Origin: Rippkaea orientalis PCC 8801
GTDB lineage: Bacteria > Cyanobacteriota > Cyanobacteriia > Cyanobacteriales > Microcystaceae
Assembly (NCBI RefSeq): GCF_000021805.1
Contig: NC_011726.1
Location: 2,356,001-2,420,000, forward strand
Direction: 5' to 3'
Length of the DNA: 64,000 nt
Made by a program: the position numbers and the translations under genes. Of the stretch, positions 33,668-43,693 are shown piece after piece. The notes under the pieces were generated by a model that ran no database searches, was not told the DNA's origin, and saw nothing but the letters and a program-made list of their open reading frames with translations. Positions within the stretch are counted from its first letter, which is position 1, and every line of letters starts with the position of its first letter.

Positions 33668-35437
33668 CTATTCACTAATTCTAAATTCATCAAATTTAAT
33701 TACGTCTGAATTAGGATATCTCGTATCAAAGCGATAACTACTAACCGTTCCTTTTTCTGTATCTAAAATACTAAAAACGGTAATATCATTACTAGCAATA
33801 TAGGGTAAAGGGTCGTTATTTTCATCGACTAACGGATGTAAATTAGGAACAATCGGAGTGAGTCCATTCGGATCTCCTGTTGGCACATAATTAACGGTAG
33901 AATAATCGGGAGGAATCGGTCTTTGATTATCTCCAATATGGGCTCCGTAACTATTCCCTACATTAGAAGATTCTAGAAAATTTATGCCCTGATGATTAAC
34001 AAATCGGTTCCAAAGATGGGAATGGCCAAAAAAGACAAGTTGAACTTTTGCTGATTCTAAAAGAGGCATTATATCTCGAATAATATAATCATTTTCTTTT
34101 GGATATTCGTACCGTACTGACTCTATTTGTTCTGTAGAATTATAGTCAATTTTAGCCACAGGATCAGTATAAGGTGGGACAATATTGCCCCCTAATGTAT
34201 GGACTGGATGATGAAACATAACAATTTTATATTTTGCTTCTTTGAACGCTTTTGAGTGTAATTCTTTTTCTAACCATTGATATTGAGAACTATTAGGGGT
34301 AATAGGTTCAAAAATATGTTGTCCGTGTCCCCAATTTTTAGGTTGGTTTAAATCGCTTTTCGCTTCTTGATATCGTCCTTTTGTCGTTGGTTCTAAATCA
34401 GGAGAACGCCAAATATTAGTAACATATAGAACGATTAACCGAATATCTCCAAAAGTAACAGCATAGTATTTTTGATTCCCTAACTCATTTTCGGGGATGG
34501 AAAAAATCTCTTGGTAAGTATCCACATTAAAGGAATTATTTTTAATCCAATTTTCTTCAATTTCTACATTCAAATTAGGATTGATTTCTTGCATTTTTTC
34601 TGAATAGAGTGTCTTGGCAGCAGTAATAGTAACGGCATCCTTGAATTGTTCATTTAATCGCTTTTCTTCAGAAAATCTTCCCATAACTTCATGATTGCCA
34701 ATTGTGGGAAAAATAGGAGAATTTTGAATTAATTTACCTCCTTTATATATTGTTGTTATTCCGTCTTTTTCTAGGGCATAATTTGCCCGTCCTTGAAGAC
34801 AAGGAAAAAACGCCCCCCCACGCATATCATCGAACCATTCTGAACCGCGATCAGGAATATTTACTAAGTCCCCTGCCAAAAAAACTGCATCAATAGGATT
34901 AACAGTTTCTACTACTTTTTGTAAATTAGCAGCTACCATCGGCATTAACTGATGATCAGAGGTGAGCAAAATTTTTAAAGGGGTTCCATGTTGAGGTTGG
35001 GATGCTAAGGAAAAAATGTCACTTTTAATCGTTTCTTTTGTGCCTTGATCATCCCGAATACTAATCACTTGGTAGGGAATGCGATCGCCTGTTTTTAATC
35101 CCGTTACTTCTGCTTCATGTCGCCAAATATCCCTAGGGGTTGTTTGGGAATAAGGAGGAGAAACTTTTGAATCTTGATCTTCTCTTATTCGACTTAATTT
35201 AGTCGTTTTAGCAACAGAAATTTTGTCTAAATCATGCCCATAAATAACCTTATGTTCATTTCCTAAAAATTCAGTAAACCAAACAACTTTAACTGATTTT
35301 TGGGTCGGAAATTGTAGAAAAGGATCGGTCAATAAAGACGATTGAGAAGACACTGGATTAGCCATCATTACTATTGTTATCAAAGGGACAAAAAAGCAGA
35401 TAAAAATTAGCAAAAATCTTTGAATTAATCGTAACAT
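33668..35437 (-). CDS. Exported metallophosphoesterase (purple-acid-phosphatase-like)
   Basis: About 589 residues. Signal peptide (LRLIQRFLLIFICFF core, cleavage near VSSQS), an N-terminal fibronectin-type domain (FPTQKSVKVVWFTE, GLKTGDRIPYQV), then a calcineurin-like phosphatase domain: TSDHQLM, LAGDLVN, GNHEVMG, FHHPVH and FFGHSHLW carry the metal-binding Asp/Asn/His residues. It should release phosphate from an organic ester outside the cytoplasm. The frame stays open to 35491, but those codons lie in the palindromic repeat at 35476, so I start at ATG 35437. An insertion of ~130 residues sits between GNHEVMG and FHHPVH. Confidence 0.88.
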   Translation of the reverse strand: MLRLIQRFLLIFICFFVPLITIVMMANPVSSQSSLLTDPFLQFPTQKSVKVVWFTEFLGNEHKVIYGHDLDKISVAKTTKLSRIREDQDSKVSPPYSQTTPRDIWRHEAEVTGLKTGDRIPYQVISIRDDQGTKETIKSDIFSLASQPQHGTPLKILLTSDHQLMPMVAANLQKVVETVNPIDAVFLAGDLVNIPDRGSEWFDDMRGGAFFPCLQGRANYALEKDGITTIYKGGKLIQNSPIFPTIGNHEVMGRFSEEKRLNEQFKDAVTITAAKTLYSEKMQEINPNLNVEIEENWIKNNSFNVDTYQEIFSIPENELGNQKYYAVTFGDIRLIVLYVTNIWRSPDLEPTTKGRYQEAKSDLNQPKNWGHGQHIFEPITPNSSQYQWLEKELHSKAFKEAKYKIVMFHHPVHTLGGNIVPPYTDPVAKIDYNSTEQIESVRYEYPKENDYIIRDIMPLLESAKVQLVFFGHSHLWNRFVNHQGINFLESSNVGNSYGAHIGDNQRPIPPDYSTVNYVPTGDPNGLTPIVPNLHPLVDENNDPLPYIASNDITVFSILDTEKGTVSSYRFDTRYPNSDVIKFDEFRISE

Positions 35438-35475
35438 AGCTATCTTGCCTGAAGCCAAATTCCTCACTTCATCAA

Positions 35476-35492
35476 GGTGGGCATTGCCCACC
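35476..35492. repeat. Palindromic repeat GGTGGGCATTGCCCACC
   Basis: Identical to the copy at 18457 and followed by CTAC. It lies between the dapF stop and the phosphoesterase start, and adds in-frame codons (VGNAHL-like) upstream of the likely start. Confidence 0.9.
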
Positions 35493-35502
35493 CTACAGGT
35501 TG

Positions 35503-36348
35503 TTATAAATTATAAATCCCTGTAAATACTAATTCGGCAGGACCCGTCATATAAATTCGGTTATCCATTTCCGACCATTCAATCGTGAGATTCCCCCCTG
35601 GCAATTCTACGATACAATAGCGATCGCACTGATTCGTCAAAACGCCAGCCACTACCGATGCACAAGCCCCCGTTCCGCAAGCTAAGGTAATTCCCGCCCC
35701 GCGTTCCCAAACGCGCATCTTAACATAGTCCCGACGAACCACTTCAATAAATTCGGTATTAGTCCGTTCAGGGAACCCTGGATGATGTTCAAACTGAGGA
35801 CCAAGAGTCGGTAAATCAATCCCCCAAACATCCTTAACAAAGGTGATACAGTGAGGATTTCCCATACTAACGCAGGTGACTAACCAAGTCTGTCCGGCTA
35901 CTTCTAGAGAGTGATTAATCACCTTATCATTACTATTGCCTAAAGTCGTTGGAATTTCCTTGGCTAAAAGATAGGGAGTTCCCATGTCTACTTTAACCTG
36001 TCCTTGCGCTTCTAAACGAGGAGAAATAACCCCGGCTAAGGTATCAATTTGATAGGTTTTTCCAAGAGTTTCTCCCCCTTCGAGATGGGCAATAAAACGG
36101 GCTAAACAACGAATCCCATTCCCACACATTTGTGGTTCTGAACCATCCGAATTAAAAATCCGCATGGTGTAGTCAGTATTCGCCGTTCCTGGTAACACAA
36201 AAATCACCCCATCCGCCCCAATTCCAAAGTGGCGATCGCACATTTTTATCGCTTGTTCTGGAGACACTAAAGGAGTGTGACTAGAACGATTATCAATCAA
36301 AATAAAATCGTTACCGAGTCCCTGATACTTACTAAATTCAATACTCAT
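35503..36348 (-). CDS. dapF: Diaminopimelate epimerase
   Basis: Converts LL- to meso-diaminopimelate for lysine and peptidoglycan. 281 residues, with the two active-site cysteines in [10 protein letters not shown] (about 75-84) and [11 protein letters not shown] (about 225-235), and the opening [17 protein letters not shown] in parts (GLGNDFI). Length and motifs are normal. ATG start. It lies 12 bases after the SLH lipoprotein gene, which suggests co-transcription. Confidence 0.96.
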   Translation of the reverse strand: MSIEFSKYQGLGNDFILIDNRSSHTPLVSPEQAIKMCDRHFGIGADGVIFVLPGTANTDYTMRIFNSDGSEPQMCGNGIRCLARFIAHLEGGETLGKTYQIDTLAGVISPRLEAQGQVKVDMGTPYLLAKEIPTTLGNSNDKVINHSLEVAGQTWLVTCVSMGNPHCITFVKDVWGIDLPTLGPQFEHHPGFPERTNTEFIEVVRRDYVKMRVWERGAGITLACGTGACASVVAGVLTNQCDRYCIVELPGGNLTIEWSEMDNRIYMTGPAELVFTGIYNL

Positions 36349-36360
36349 CTTTTACCCCAA

Positions 36361-37581
36361 TTAATTATTCATGGTTGATGGTTCTTTATTCATAGCTAAA
36401 ACATCCTTAGCTGACAGTCCATCCCCTTGATAACCAAAATACCATAAAGCTGCCGCCGCTTGGGCACGAGTCACCGGTTTTTTCGGTTGAAAAAGGGTTG
36501 TATAACCAAAAACTCGTCGGACATTTCCCTGTTCTCCACTTTGAAAATCAGCGTATAAAGCGCGTAAGGCTTGGGGATCAATTTGGGTTGTATCTTGAAA
36601 TCCCCAAGTCTCTTTAATAGCGTCAATAGATGCTTGGGGTAAGCCTTTTCCTGTGTCTAAAGGCACTTTCCACGCAATTAAATCAGACCGCGTTAAAGGG
36701 GCATTAGGACGAAAAAGAGAAGCACTACTATTGCCCGTTAAACGAGAGGGAATTAATCCCGCTTCAGCTAACCCTTGAATAACCCCAAAATCGGGATCAC
36801 TAGAAGAGACATCAGAGAAAGCAGGTTGAGAATTGTTGACACCTAATCGAATCTGTTTTTCTGGAGACTTTTCATAAAATTTATTCTTGGCATTGACTAA
36901 CCAACGGGCATATTCTCTACGGGTAATCGTTTGGTTGGGTTTGAATTGATTATTGTCTGAATTATTAGCTGTTAAAATGCCTAATCTCGCCAAATCTTCA
37001 ATGTAAGGACGCAATACCTCTGACACTTGATCGAGATCAGAAAAATCACTGCTTTCTGTTGGAGTAATTAACGGTTCAGGAGACGAATTAAAGTCAGAAT
37101 TATCATCTGATTGTGCTATATTTGTTTGTCTATATTGCAGGGTCAATTCTGTCGTTGAATCCGAAGGAATAAGAGATATTCTCACTCTTAGATCATCTTT
37201 TTGAGCAATTAAGGATTTATCAGTTGCGTCAGGAGAAAAAGGTTCAATAATTTGCCATTGTTCATTCTGAAATTGCTCTTGATAAAAGGTTTGTATCTGA
37301 TCAATTGGATCAGCAGAAGTCCAACGAGTTGCCCCTTTTTCTGGAGTAATTTCTTGGGTGATTTCCTGTAAAGTGGCTTGAGGATATTGGGGAATCTCTG
37401 GGGGAAAATTATCAGGAAGTTGCAGTTGAGTCCCCTGGGAAGTTTCGGAATTTTTTTGTAAGTCAGGATTAGGGGAAAATCGACCTTCTAGACCTTGTAT
37501 TCCGCTACAAGCTGTTAATAAGGCTAATAGGGAAATCAAAGTACTATAACGAATGATCACAAAAAAGTTAGATGAGGACAT
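36361..37581 (-). CDS. SLH-domain lipoprotein
   Basis: 406 residues. Lipoprotein signal with lipobox LLTAC near residue 24, a Gln/Pro/Ser-rich linker, a small folded region (about 65-150, PQATLQEITQEITPEKG), then three S-layer-homology-like repeats: VLRPYIEDLARLGIL...ITRREYARWL at about 188-230, FSDVSSSDPDFGVIQGLAEAGLI...LTRSDLIAW, and VFGYTTLFQPKKPVTRAQAAAALW. SLH domains bind cell-wall glycans, so it should tether the outer membrane or periplasmic face to peptidoglycan. First gene of a probable operon with dapF. ATG start. Confidence 0.85.
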   Translation of the reverse strand: MSSSNFFVIIRYSTLISLLALLTACSGIQGLEGRFSPNPDLQKNSETSQGTQLQLPDNFPPEIPQYPQATLQEITQEITPEKGATRWTSADPIDQIQTFYQEQFQNEQWQIIEPFSPDATDKSLIAQKDDLRVRISLIPSDSTTELTLQYRQTNIAQSDDNSDFNSSPEPLITPTESSDFSDLDQVSEVLRPYIEDLARLGILTANNSDNNQFKPNQTITRREYARWLVNAKNKFYEKSPEKQIRLGVNNSQPAFSDVSSSDPDFGVIQGLAEAGLIPSRLTGNSSASLFRPNAPLTRSDLIAWKVPLDTGKGLPQASIDAIKETWGFQDTTQIDPQALRALYADFQSGEQGNVRRVFGYTTLFQPKKPVTRAQAAAALWYFGYQGDGLSAKDVLAMNKEPSTMNN

Positions 37582-37910
37582 TAACTCAATTGAAAAGTCA
37601 AGGGTTTATGTTTCTAGGCTAACGTTTGAGAGAGGCAATAAGCAACAGGAGGATTAAGTCAGTATCAAGGTGTGTCATCGATTTTAATTGTTTAATTGCA
37701 TATTTTTGTCACTAAATGAGTTGGTTTTAAGCTTATGTATGTCACGATGAATATGTGAAGCTGTGTCGTTAACTCTGTAGACAAAATTAATTTTTTTGAA
37801 GTCTATCCAATAGATAGGTTCAATGCGATATGATGATCAATCGATGCAAAAAAACAAATTTAAAACCATTAAAAAAGTGTAACAATTTCAGGTGTAAAGG
37901 AGTGTGCCAA
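37582..37910. other. Divergent promoter region of SLH lipoprotein and porin
   Basis: About 330 bases between two cell-envelope genes pointing away from each other. It should hold both promoters. AAAGGAG at 37896-37902 is the porin ribosome site. I looked for CRP-type (TGTGA-N6-TCACA) and Fur-like sites and found none that is convincing. Confidence 0.5.
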
Positions 37911-39671
37911 ATGTTTCAAAGTTTGTCTCGAATTGTCGCAATAACCCCAGGAGTCTTAGGACTGTTGTTATTAGTGAGTCCAGGCGCAATTGCCTCTCCT
38001 GAACTCCCCGTAGAAACGACTGACTCTGATAGGATTAATCCCACAGAAGCGTTAGGAGTTCTGCGTAATCGTCCCCAACTGGCTAACCCTCTCAACCGAA
38101 GCGGACAACAACAGTTTAACCCCTCTGCTGCCCAAGTCACCAGTGTGTCTGAACTACGCGACGTTGCTCCGACCGACTGGGCCTATGAAGCCTTACGGAG
38201 TCTGGTAGAACGCTACGGCTGTATTGTAGGCTATCCCGATCGCACCTTCCGAGGCAACCGAGCGACCTCTCGTTGGGAATTTGCCGCCGGGTTGAATGCC
38301 TGTTTAAATACCATCGAAAGACTGCTACAGGAAAACGTCGCCGTTTTACGCGAAGATATCGAAAAATTAAAGCGATTAGCTCAAGAATTTGAAGCAGAAT
38401 TAGCTGCTTTAGGCGCAAGAGTCAGTAACCTCGAAAGTCGCGTCGCTTACCTCGAAGACCATCAATTTTCCACCACCACCAAGCTACGGGGAGAAAGTAT
38501 TATTACCGTTTCTGCTGCGTGGGGAGAACGAGCCCTCGACTTCCGAGAACAGGACTTATTCAACCAAGGATTACTCGAACAACGACGCATTGACGATAAT
38601 GCCGTCATCGGTCATCGGACTCGCTATAACTTCGATACCAGTTTCACCGGAAATGACCTCCTCAAAACCCGCTTTGAAACCGGAACGATCGTTGATTGGT
38701 CTGATCCCACCGGGACAAATATGGCTCGTCTGGGACACGATTCTGATCGCAATTCTAAGACCTTTATTGATGACGTTTACTATCGTTTCCCTTCAGGGGG
38801 TTTAACCACTTGGATCGGGGCTAATTCCTTGGATATTGACGATATTTTCGATGTAGGCAACCCCCTCCTCTTCGCCGAAGAATCAGGGGCTCTCTCGCGC
38901 TTTCTGCGCTACAATCCGTTGACCTTTCGCGGGTCAGAAGGTAAGGGGGTTGGCTTTAACTACAAATTCAACGATATCTTCACCGTCCGAGGACTCTATC
39001 TGACCGATACGGGGAATAATCCAGCGCAAGGGAGCGGGTTATTTAACGGAAATTACAGCACAGGAGGTCAATTAGGGGTTTATCCTTCCGATAGCCTCGC
39101 CTTTACCTTTACCTACCTCCATACCTACTTCAGATCTGGAAGTTCCGATATTACTGGCAGTACTGGCAGTTACGTCGAAGCGAATAACCAAAGTGATCAA
39201 ACCGGGACTGGGGTAGCTAGAGATCCCTTCTTAGGGGCTCCCACCATTCGGGATAGCTACGGCATTACCGCCAATTGGCGCATTAACCAGACCTTTAACC
39301 TCTCCGCTTGGGGTGGATATGCCTTAGCACGAGCTCAGGGGTCTGACGCTTCGGGGAATAGCCGTAAGGGGTTTGGGGCTGATATTTGGGCTTGGAGTGC
39401 CTCCTTATCTGTCGTGGATCTCGGTAAAGAGGGAGCCGTTTTGAGTGTGGCCGGAGGTTCTGCTAGTAATGCGCGGCGTATTGATGCCTTAACGGGAGAT
39501 TTGGCCGTTCCTGACCAAGATACCCCCTATATGGTGGAAACTCAGTACCGTTATCCCCTCAGCGATAATATTCTGTTGACTCCGGGTGTCTATGTCATCA
39601 TTAATCCCGATGGTAACAACGGCAATAATAGTATTTGGGTTGGAGCACTGCGGACAACGTTTACGTTTTAG
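37911..39671 (+). CDS. SLH-domain outer-membrane porin (iron-uptake porin type)
   Basis: About 586 residues. Signal peptide with cleavage near AIA|SPELP; an SLH domain at about 75-130 (DVAPTDWAYEALRSLVER, then RTFRGNRATSRWEFAAGLN); a short coiled coil at about 140-185 (REDIEKLKRLAQEFE...VSNLESRVAYLED); and a C-terminal beta barrel of the OprB/carbohydrate-porin class ending in a terminal phenylalanine (TTFTF). This is the major cyanobacterial porin design (Som/Slr1841-like). The ATG at 37911 has a good AAAGGAG site; the open frame to 37830 is not used. Confidence 0.92.
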   Translation: MFQSLSRIVAITPGVLGLLLLVSPGAIASPELPVETTDSDRINPTEALGVLRNRPQLANPLNRSGQQQFNPSAAQVTSVSELRDVAPTDWAYEALRSLVERYGCIVGYPDRTFRGNRATSRWEFAAGLNACLNTIERLLQENVAVLREDIEKLKRLAQEFEAELAALGARVSNLESRVAYLEDHQFSTTTKLRGESIITVSAAWGERALDFREQDLFNQGLLEQRRIDDNAVIGHRTRYNFDTSFTGNDLLKTRFETGTIVDWSDPTGTNMARLGHDSDRNSKTFIDDVYYRFPSGGLTTWIGANSLDIDDIFDVGNPLLFAEESGALSRFLRYNPLTFRGSEGKGVGFNYKFNDIFTVRGLYLTDTGNNPAQGSGLFNGNYSTGGQLGVYPSDSLAFTFTYLHTYFRSGSSDITGSTGSYVEANNQSDQTGTGVARDPFLGAPTIRDSYGITANWRINQTFNLSAWGGYALARAQGSDASGNSRKGFGADIWAWSASLSVVDLGKEGAVLSVAGGSASNARRIDALTGDLAVPDQDTPYMVETQYRYPLSDNILLTPGVYVIINPDGNNGNNSIWVGALRTTFTF

Positions 39672-39732
39672 ACAGTTTTTAGCGGTACTAAAATCCGTCT
39701 AAGAGACTGTTGATCAACAAAATCTTAAGACA

Positions 39733-39796
39733 GTAGGTGGGCAACTCAGAGATTGATCTGGACTACTCGTAAAGTAGAAAACTTTGCCCATCCTAC
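39733..39796. repeat. Split inverted repeat GTAGGTGGGCAA ... TTGCCCATCCTAC
   Basis: Arms at 39733-39744 and 39784-39796, separated by about 39 bases, pair with one bulged base. The arms match the outer half of the GGTGGGCA palindrome family, so this may be a copy with an insertion in its centre. It lies after the porin stop and could also act as a terminator. Confidence 0.6.
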
Positions 39797-39866
39797 AAAA
39801 CTTTTACTAATAGCTTGCACTGATCAACTAGCAAGTTTCTCTACGTTTCTTTACCTCGAACTCAGG

Positions 39867-40841
39867 TTAAGCTAAAAGAGATTGATTCATAGCTACCTTT
39901 TGGACAAAGTTAGGATGTTGTTGAACCAGTTGACAAAAATGATTAATAGGAGGAATAGTTAAGCGATCGCTGGTTGTTACTAAAACCACCTCACGGGTTA
40001 AATTAGTAATCATTTTATGAGGGGATTCATGGGTTAAAAAATCCTCAGTGATTTTGGCTAAAGGACGTACCGCTAAACTCCTATCTTGACGCGCTTCTAT
40101 TAAGGCAGTTTCGGGTAATAAGGCAATAATTTCTCCCTGACGGACTATCCCCCGAAAAGCATCTAAGGTATTCAATTCCATGACAATTTTAAGAGAAATA
40201 TTCTGAGTCGTTAACCATTCTTGAACCAGTCGCTGCATTCCATACCCTTCTTTAAAGACGACTTGGGGATAGTGGGCTAATTCTGACCAAGGAATTTCGT
40301 TAAACTGAGTCAGAGGATGATCAGCAGCCATTAAAACTTCAATGTTTTCGCTATAAAGTATTTCTACCACCATTTCGGGACTGGTGGTCAAAAAGCGGTT
40401 ATTCATGACGATCGCTACATCTACCAACCCATCCCGTAAGACTTTTAACGCGCGATCGCTTCCTAAGGCCGTGACTCGCAATTGAACATGGGGATAATCG
40501 TGGCAAAATTGTTGTAGAATAGGGGGTAAATAGTGTGAACAGACCGAATGAATGGCAGCGACACACAATTCTGGTTGTTTTCCTCCCTGTAAGTCTGCAA
40601 TTTCTTGGTTGATGGTTTCCCATTCTTGACAAATTTTCTTAGCCCTCGGCAGCATTTTTTCGCCAGCGATGGTTAATTTTGCCTGGGCTGTACGATGGAA
40701 CAATAAAGCCCCTAGCGTTCCTTCTAGGGCTTGAATTTGTCGGCTAATGGTAGACTGGGTTACGCCACATTGTCGGGCTGCTTGTCCAAAGTTTCCTGTC
40801 TCTGCGATGGTTAAAAACGCTTGTAGCTGCTCAATTCGCAT
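39867..40841 (-). CDS. ntcB: LysR-type nitrogen regulator NtcB
   Basis: Activator of nitrate-assimilation genes in cyanobacteria. 324 residues: N-terminal winged helix (FLTIAETGNFGQAARQCGV, STISRQIQALE), then a two-lobed effector domain from about 90. The stretch FHRTAQAKLTIAGEKMLP and the order of conserved segments (CVAAIHSVCSHYLPP, LGSDRALKVLRDGLVD) agree with NtcB rather than RbcR or CmpR, judged from memory. Strong support comes from the promoter: an NtcA box with ideal spacing lies upstream, and ntcB is known to be NtcA-activated. ATG start. Confidence 0.82.
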   Translation of the reverse strand: MRIEQLQAFLTIAETGNFGQAARQCGVTQSTISRQIQALEGTLGALLFHRTAQAKLTIAGEKMLPRAKKICQEWETINQEIADLQGGKQPELCVAAIHSVCSHYLPPILQQFCHDYPHVQLRVTALGSDRALKVLRDGLVDVAIVMNNRFLTTSPEMVVEILYSENIEVLMAADHPLTQFNEIPWSELAHYPQVVFKEGYGMQRLVQEWLTTQNISLKIVMELNTLDAFRGIVRQGEIIALLPETALIEARQDRSLAVRPLAKITEDFLTHESPHKMITNLTREVVLVTTSDRLTIPPINHFCQLVQQHPNFVQKVAMNQSLLA

Positions 40842-40878
40842 TCGTTAGACTATTTCCCATTATCTTCTCTATTATTGC

Positions 40879-40920
40879 ACAATAGGGGATTCACACTTTA
40901 ATTTTAGTAGAATTTGATAC
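40879..40920 (-). promoter_or_regulatory. NtcA-activated promoter of ntcB
   Basis: On the minus strand: GTA-N8-TAC (40920-40907), exactly 22 bases, then TATTGT (40884-40879) fitting TAN3T. This is the textbook class II NtcA promoter GTAN8TAC-N22-TAN3T. It starts transcription about 30-35 bases before the ntcB ATG. NtcA acts with 2-oxoglutarate when combined nitrogen is scarce. Confidence 0.85.
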
Positions 40921-40959
40921 AAACAAAACAATTAACAAGGTTTATTGACTGCTCACTGT

Positions 40960-41433
40960 TTATTGTTCAGGGTGTTGAATGACTAAAACCGAACAATTAG
41001 CATGATGAACAACATAATTACTAACACTCCCTAAAAACATTTCACTAATGCCTTTAAGTCCCCGTCTCCCTAAGACAATTAAATCCGCATTCCAACTGTT
41101 AGCTAAGTCTCTAATCCAACGTCCAGGCTCTCCAATTTTACAGTCCCATTCTGCTGTTATTTGTTGAGCTTCTGCTATTTTAGCATAGTTGTCTAACCAG
41201 TGACGCACCTTTTCAATTTCTTTGTCTAATTGTTCTCGCATTGCATAGGAAAATTCAGCTAATTGTTCGTTATAAAGACTAATATATGGAGTCAAGGTTT
41301 GATTGTCTATCAAGATAGTGTGGAATAACATTAAATTGGCTCCATTTTGTTTAGCCAAGGCTAAAGCTTGTTCAAATACCTGTTGGCCGAGAGGGGAATC
41401 ATCTAGAGCAACTAAAATCTTTTTGTATGGCAT
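40960..41433 (-). CDS. Universal stress protein (UspA family)
   Basis: 157 residues, single Usp domain. KKILVALDDSPLGQQVFEQAL at the start (as ILVALDDSPLG) and the nucleotide loop GRRGLKGISEMFLGSVSNYV at about 122-141, which fits G-x2-G-x9-G(S/T), indicating the ATP-binding subclass. Soluble, probably a dimer. It lies 20 bases after aspC and is probably co-transcribed with it. ATG start. Specific role unknown. Confidence 0.9.
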   Translation of the reverse strand: MPYKKILVALDDSPLGQQVFEQALALAKQNGANLMLFHTILIDNQTLTPYISLYNEQLAEFSYAMREQLDKEIEKVRHWLDNYAKIAEAQQITAEWDCKIGEPGRWIRDLANSWNADLIVLGRRGLKGISEMFLGSVSNYVVHHANCSVLVIQHPEQ

Positions 41434-41453
41434 AGTGTGAGAACCTTATTAGC

Positions 41454-42620
41454 TTAAAGACTATTCACAAAATTGGCTAATCTGGTCATTCCTTTATCAA
41501 TAGAGGTTAGATCGGTTGCATAGGATAAACGAATACAAGAGTCTGCCCCAAAGGCTATCCCAGGAATGGCTGCAACTTGCTGATATTCTAGGAGTTTATC
41601 ACAAAATTCCATAGAAGTCATGCCCGTTTGACTAATATCAATAAAGACATAAAAAGCCCCCATGGGAGTAGGACAGCTAAGCTTAGGAATAGCACGAACT
41701 CTGTCTAAAATAAAGCGACGACGTTCAGCAAAAGCGTCTAACATTTGTTGCACACAATCTTGAGATTGTTCTAGGGCTGCGATCGCGCCATATTGAGCAA
41801 AGGTACAGACATTCGAGGTACTATGACCTTGGATAATACTACAGGCTTTAATCAGTTCTACTGGACCGGCTAAATAGCCAATTCGCCATCCTGTCATCGA
41901 GTAACTTTTCGCAAATCCATTACTAATAATGGTTCGGTTAAACATTTCTGGACTGACGGCTCCAATACTCAGATGTTGTGCCCCATCGTAGAGAATTTTC
42001 TCATAAATTTCATCAGAAACTACCCATACATCAGAGTCAAGAATAACCTCAGCTAATGCCTTAATTTCTGGGGGAGTATAAACCGTTCCCGTAGGGTTAG
42101 AGGGAGAATTAAGAACAAATAATTTAGTCTTAGGGGTAATCTTTTCCCGAAGTTGTTCAGGGGTAATTTTATACTCTGTTGCTTCAGTTGTGTTGACAAT
42201 GACCGGAGTTCCTGAAGCTAATTTCACCATTTCAGGATAACTTAACCAATAGGGAGCCGGAATAATGACTTCATCCCCTGGTTCAATCATAGCTAACATT
42301 AAATTGAATAGAGAATGTTTGCCTCCATTGGTGACGATAACATTTTCTGGGGCATAGGTTAATTGGTTATCAATTTGTAACTTTTTAGCGATCGCCTGTC
42401 GTAGTTTGGGCTCTCCTGCTGCTGCACCGTATTTAGTTTTTCCTTGATCTAACGCCAATTTAGCTGCATCTTTGATATGTTGCGGGGTATCAAAGTCCGG
42501 TTCTCCTGCACTCAGGCTACAGACATCAATTCCTTGAGCTTTCATTGCCTTAGCTTTTGCTGCAATACTCAAGGTAATGGATGGAGGAACGCTCTGTACT
42601 CGTGTTGCCAATTTGATCAT
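41454..42620 (-). CDS. aspC: Aspartate aminotransferase, class I PLP
   Basis: 388 residues. Swaps amino groups between aspartate and 2-oxoglutarate or, in the prephenate-type subgroup, makes arogenate. The PLP lysine is K238 in [15 protein letters not shown]. Other conserved parts are [12 protein letters not shown] at about 35-46, [22 protein letters not shown] and the terminal arginine in SCIRLSYA. The layout is that of the type I-beta bacterial enzymes. ATG start. A universal stress gene follows. Prephenate activity cannot be judged by eye. Confidence 0.92.
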   Translation of the reverse strand: MIKLATRVQSVPPSITLSIAAKAKAMKAQGIDVCSLSAGEPDFDTPQHIKDAAKLALDQGKTKYGAAAGEPKLRQAIAKKLQIDNQLTYAPENVIVTNGGKHSLFNLMLAMIEPGDEVIIPAPYWLSYPEMVKLASGTPVIVNTTEATEYKITPEQLREKITPKTKLFVLNSPSNPTGTVYTPPEIKALAEVILDSDVWVVSDEIYEKILYDGAQHLSIGAVSPEMFNRTIISNGFAKSYSMTGWRIGYLAGPVELIKACSIIQGHSTSNVCTFAQYGAIAALEQSQDCVQQMLDAFAERRRFILDRVRAIPKLSCPTPMGAFYVFIDISQTGMTSMEFCDKLLEYQQVAAIPGIAFGADSCIRLSYATDLTSIDKGMTRLANFVNSL

Positions 42621-42860
42621 TTATCGATGTTCCCAAGCCTAATAATACTCCTATTGCTATTTTGGCACTACTCCTTTAATGATTAGGTTTTGACTAAGAC
42701 TTTCTTAACAGTCGGTGTAGGGTGTGGGGTGTACTGAAAATCTAATCGAATACCCAAACTTCCCTCGACGTTAAATAACCTTAGTAAAAATCAATGAGCT
42801 TTAGGGGTCTGATACAATGAATGTCACAATGAACTCATCAGAATTTATTCGTAACTGTCT

Positions 42861-43607
42861 ATGACTATGTATTCTCAATTAGCCACGGCCTTAGCACAAC
42901 ACAAAGCCCTTAAAGTAATCAGTGGCTTAACCAATTTTGACACCGCCAAAGTCAGTGCCATTGTCAAAGCTGCCCAAGCCGGGGGCGCAACCTTCGTCGA
43001 TATCGCCGCAGATCCCGCTTTAGTTCGTCGTGTTCGTCAATTAATCAACCTACCCATCTGTGTCTCAGCCGTCGAACCGGAGTTATTGGTGGAAGCCGTT
43101 GCAGCCGGGGCTGATTTAATTGAGATTGGCAATTTTGATGCCTTTTATGCCCAAGGACGGCGGTTTGAAGCAAAAGAAGTCCTAGCCTTAACCCAAAAAA
43201 CCCGTTCTCTCCTGCCTGAGATCACCCTATCGGTGACTGTTCCCCACATCTTACCCCTTGATGAGCAGGTACACTTAGCCGAAGCTTTAGTCGAAGCCGG
43301 GGCTAATATTATCCAAACTGAAGGCGGAACCAGCAGTCAACCCATCCATGCCGGAACATTAGGCTTAATTGAAAAAGCTGCCCCCACCTTAGCAGCAGCC
43401 CATAGCATTTCTCGCGCGGTATCTGTCCCCGTCCTGTGTGCTTCTGGGTTATCTTCGGTAACTGTTCCCATGGCGATCGCAGCAGGAGCGTCTGGTGTAG
43501 GGGTCGGTTCGGCAATTAACCAACTCAACGATGAAGTGGCGATGGTAGCTGCCGTCCGTTCCTTAGTAGAAGCCTTAGCAACCTCTCCCGTTACCCTTCG
43601 TAGTTAG
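42861..43607 (+). CDS. ycf23: Ycf23 (DUF561) TIM-barrel protein
   Basis: 248 residues of the DUF561/Ycf23 family, also encoded in red-algal plastids. The sequence reads as an eight-strand barrel with phosphate-loop-like turns: KVISGLTNFD near the start, GGATFVDIAAD, ICVSAVEPELL, GADLIEIGNFDAFY, NIIQTEGGTSS, PVLCASGLS and GASGVGVGSAIN. Function is not established. The ATG at 42861 is followed two codons later by another ATG (42867), so either could be used. Several HIP1 sites lie inside. Confidence 0.9.
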   Translation: MTMYSQLATALAQHKALKVISGLTNFDTAKVSAIVKAAQAGGATFVDIAADPALVRRVRQLINLPICVSAVEPELLVEAVAAGADLIEIGNFDAFYAQGRRFEAKEVLALTQKTRSLLPEITLSVTVPHILPLDEQVHLAEALVEAGANIIQTEGGTSSQPIHAGTLGLIEKAAPTLAAAHSISRAVSVPVLCASGLSSVTVPMAIAAGASGVGVGSAINQLNDEVAMVAAVRSLVEALATSPVTLRS

Positions 43608-43656
43608 GATGCGTTCCCAACCCATCGAGTAGGGGCTTTTTGTCCAAAATAGGTAA

Positions 43657-43673
43657 GGTGGGCAATGCCCACC
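43657..43673. repeat. Palindromic repeat GGTGGGCAATGCCCACC
   Basis: The same element as at 18457 and 35476, with A instead of T at the centre (equivalent to the other orientation), followed by CTAT. It lies between the convergent ends of ycf23 and the multicopper oxidase. Confidence 0.9.
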
Positions 43674-43693
43674 CTATATTCTAGATAATCAGA

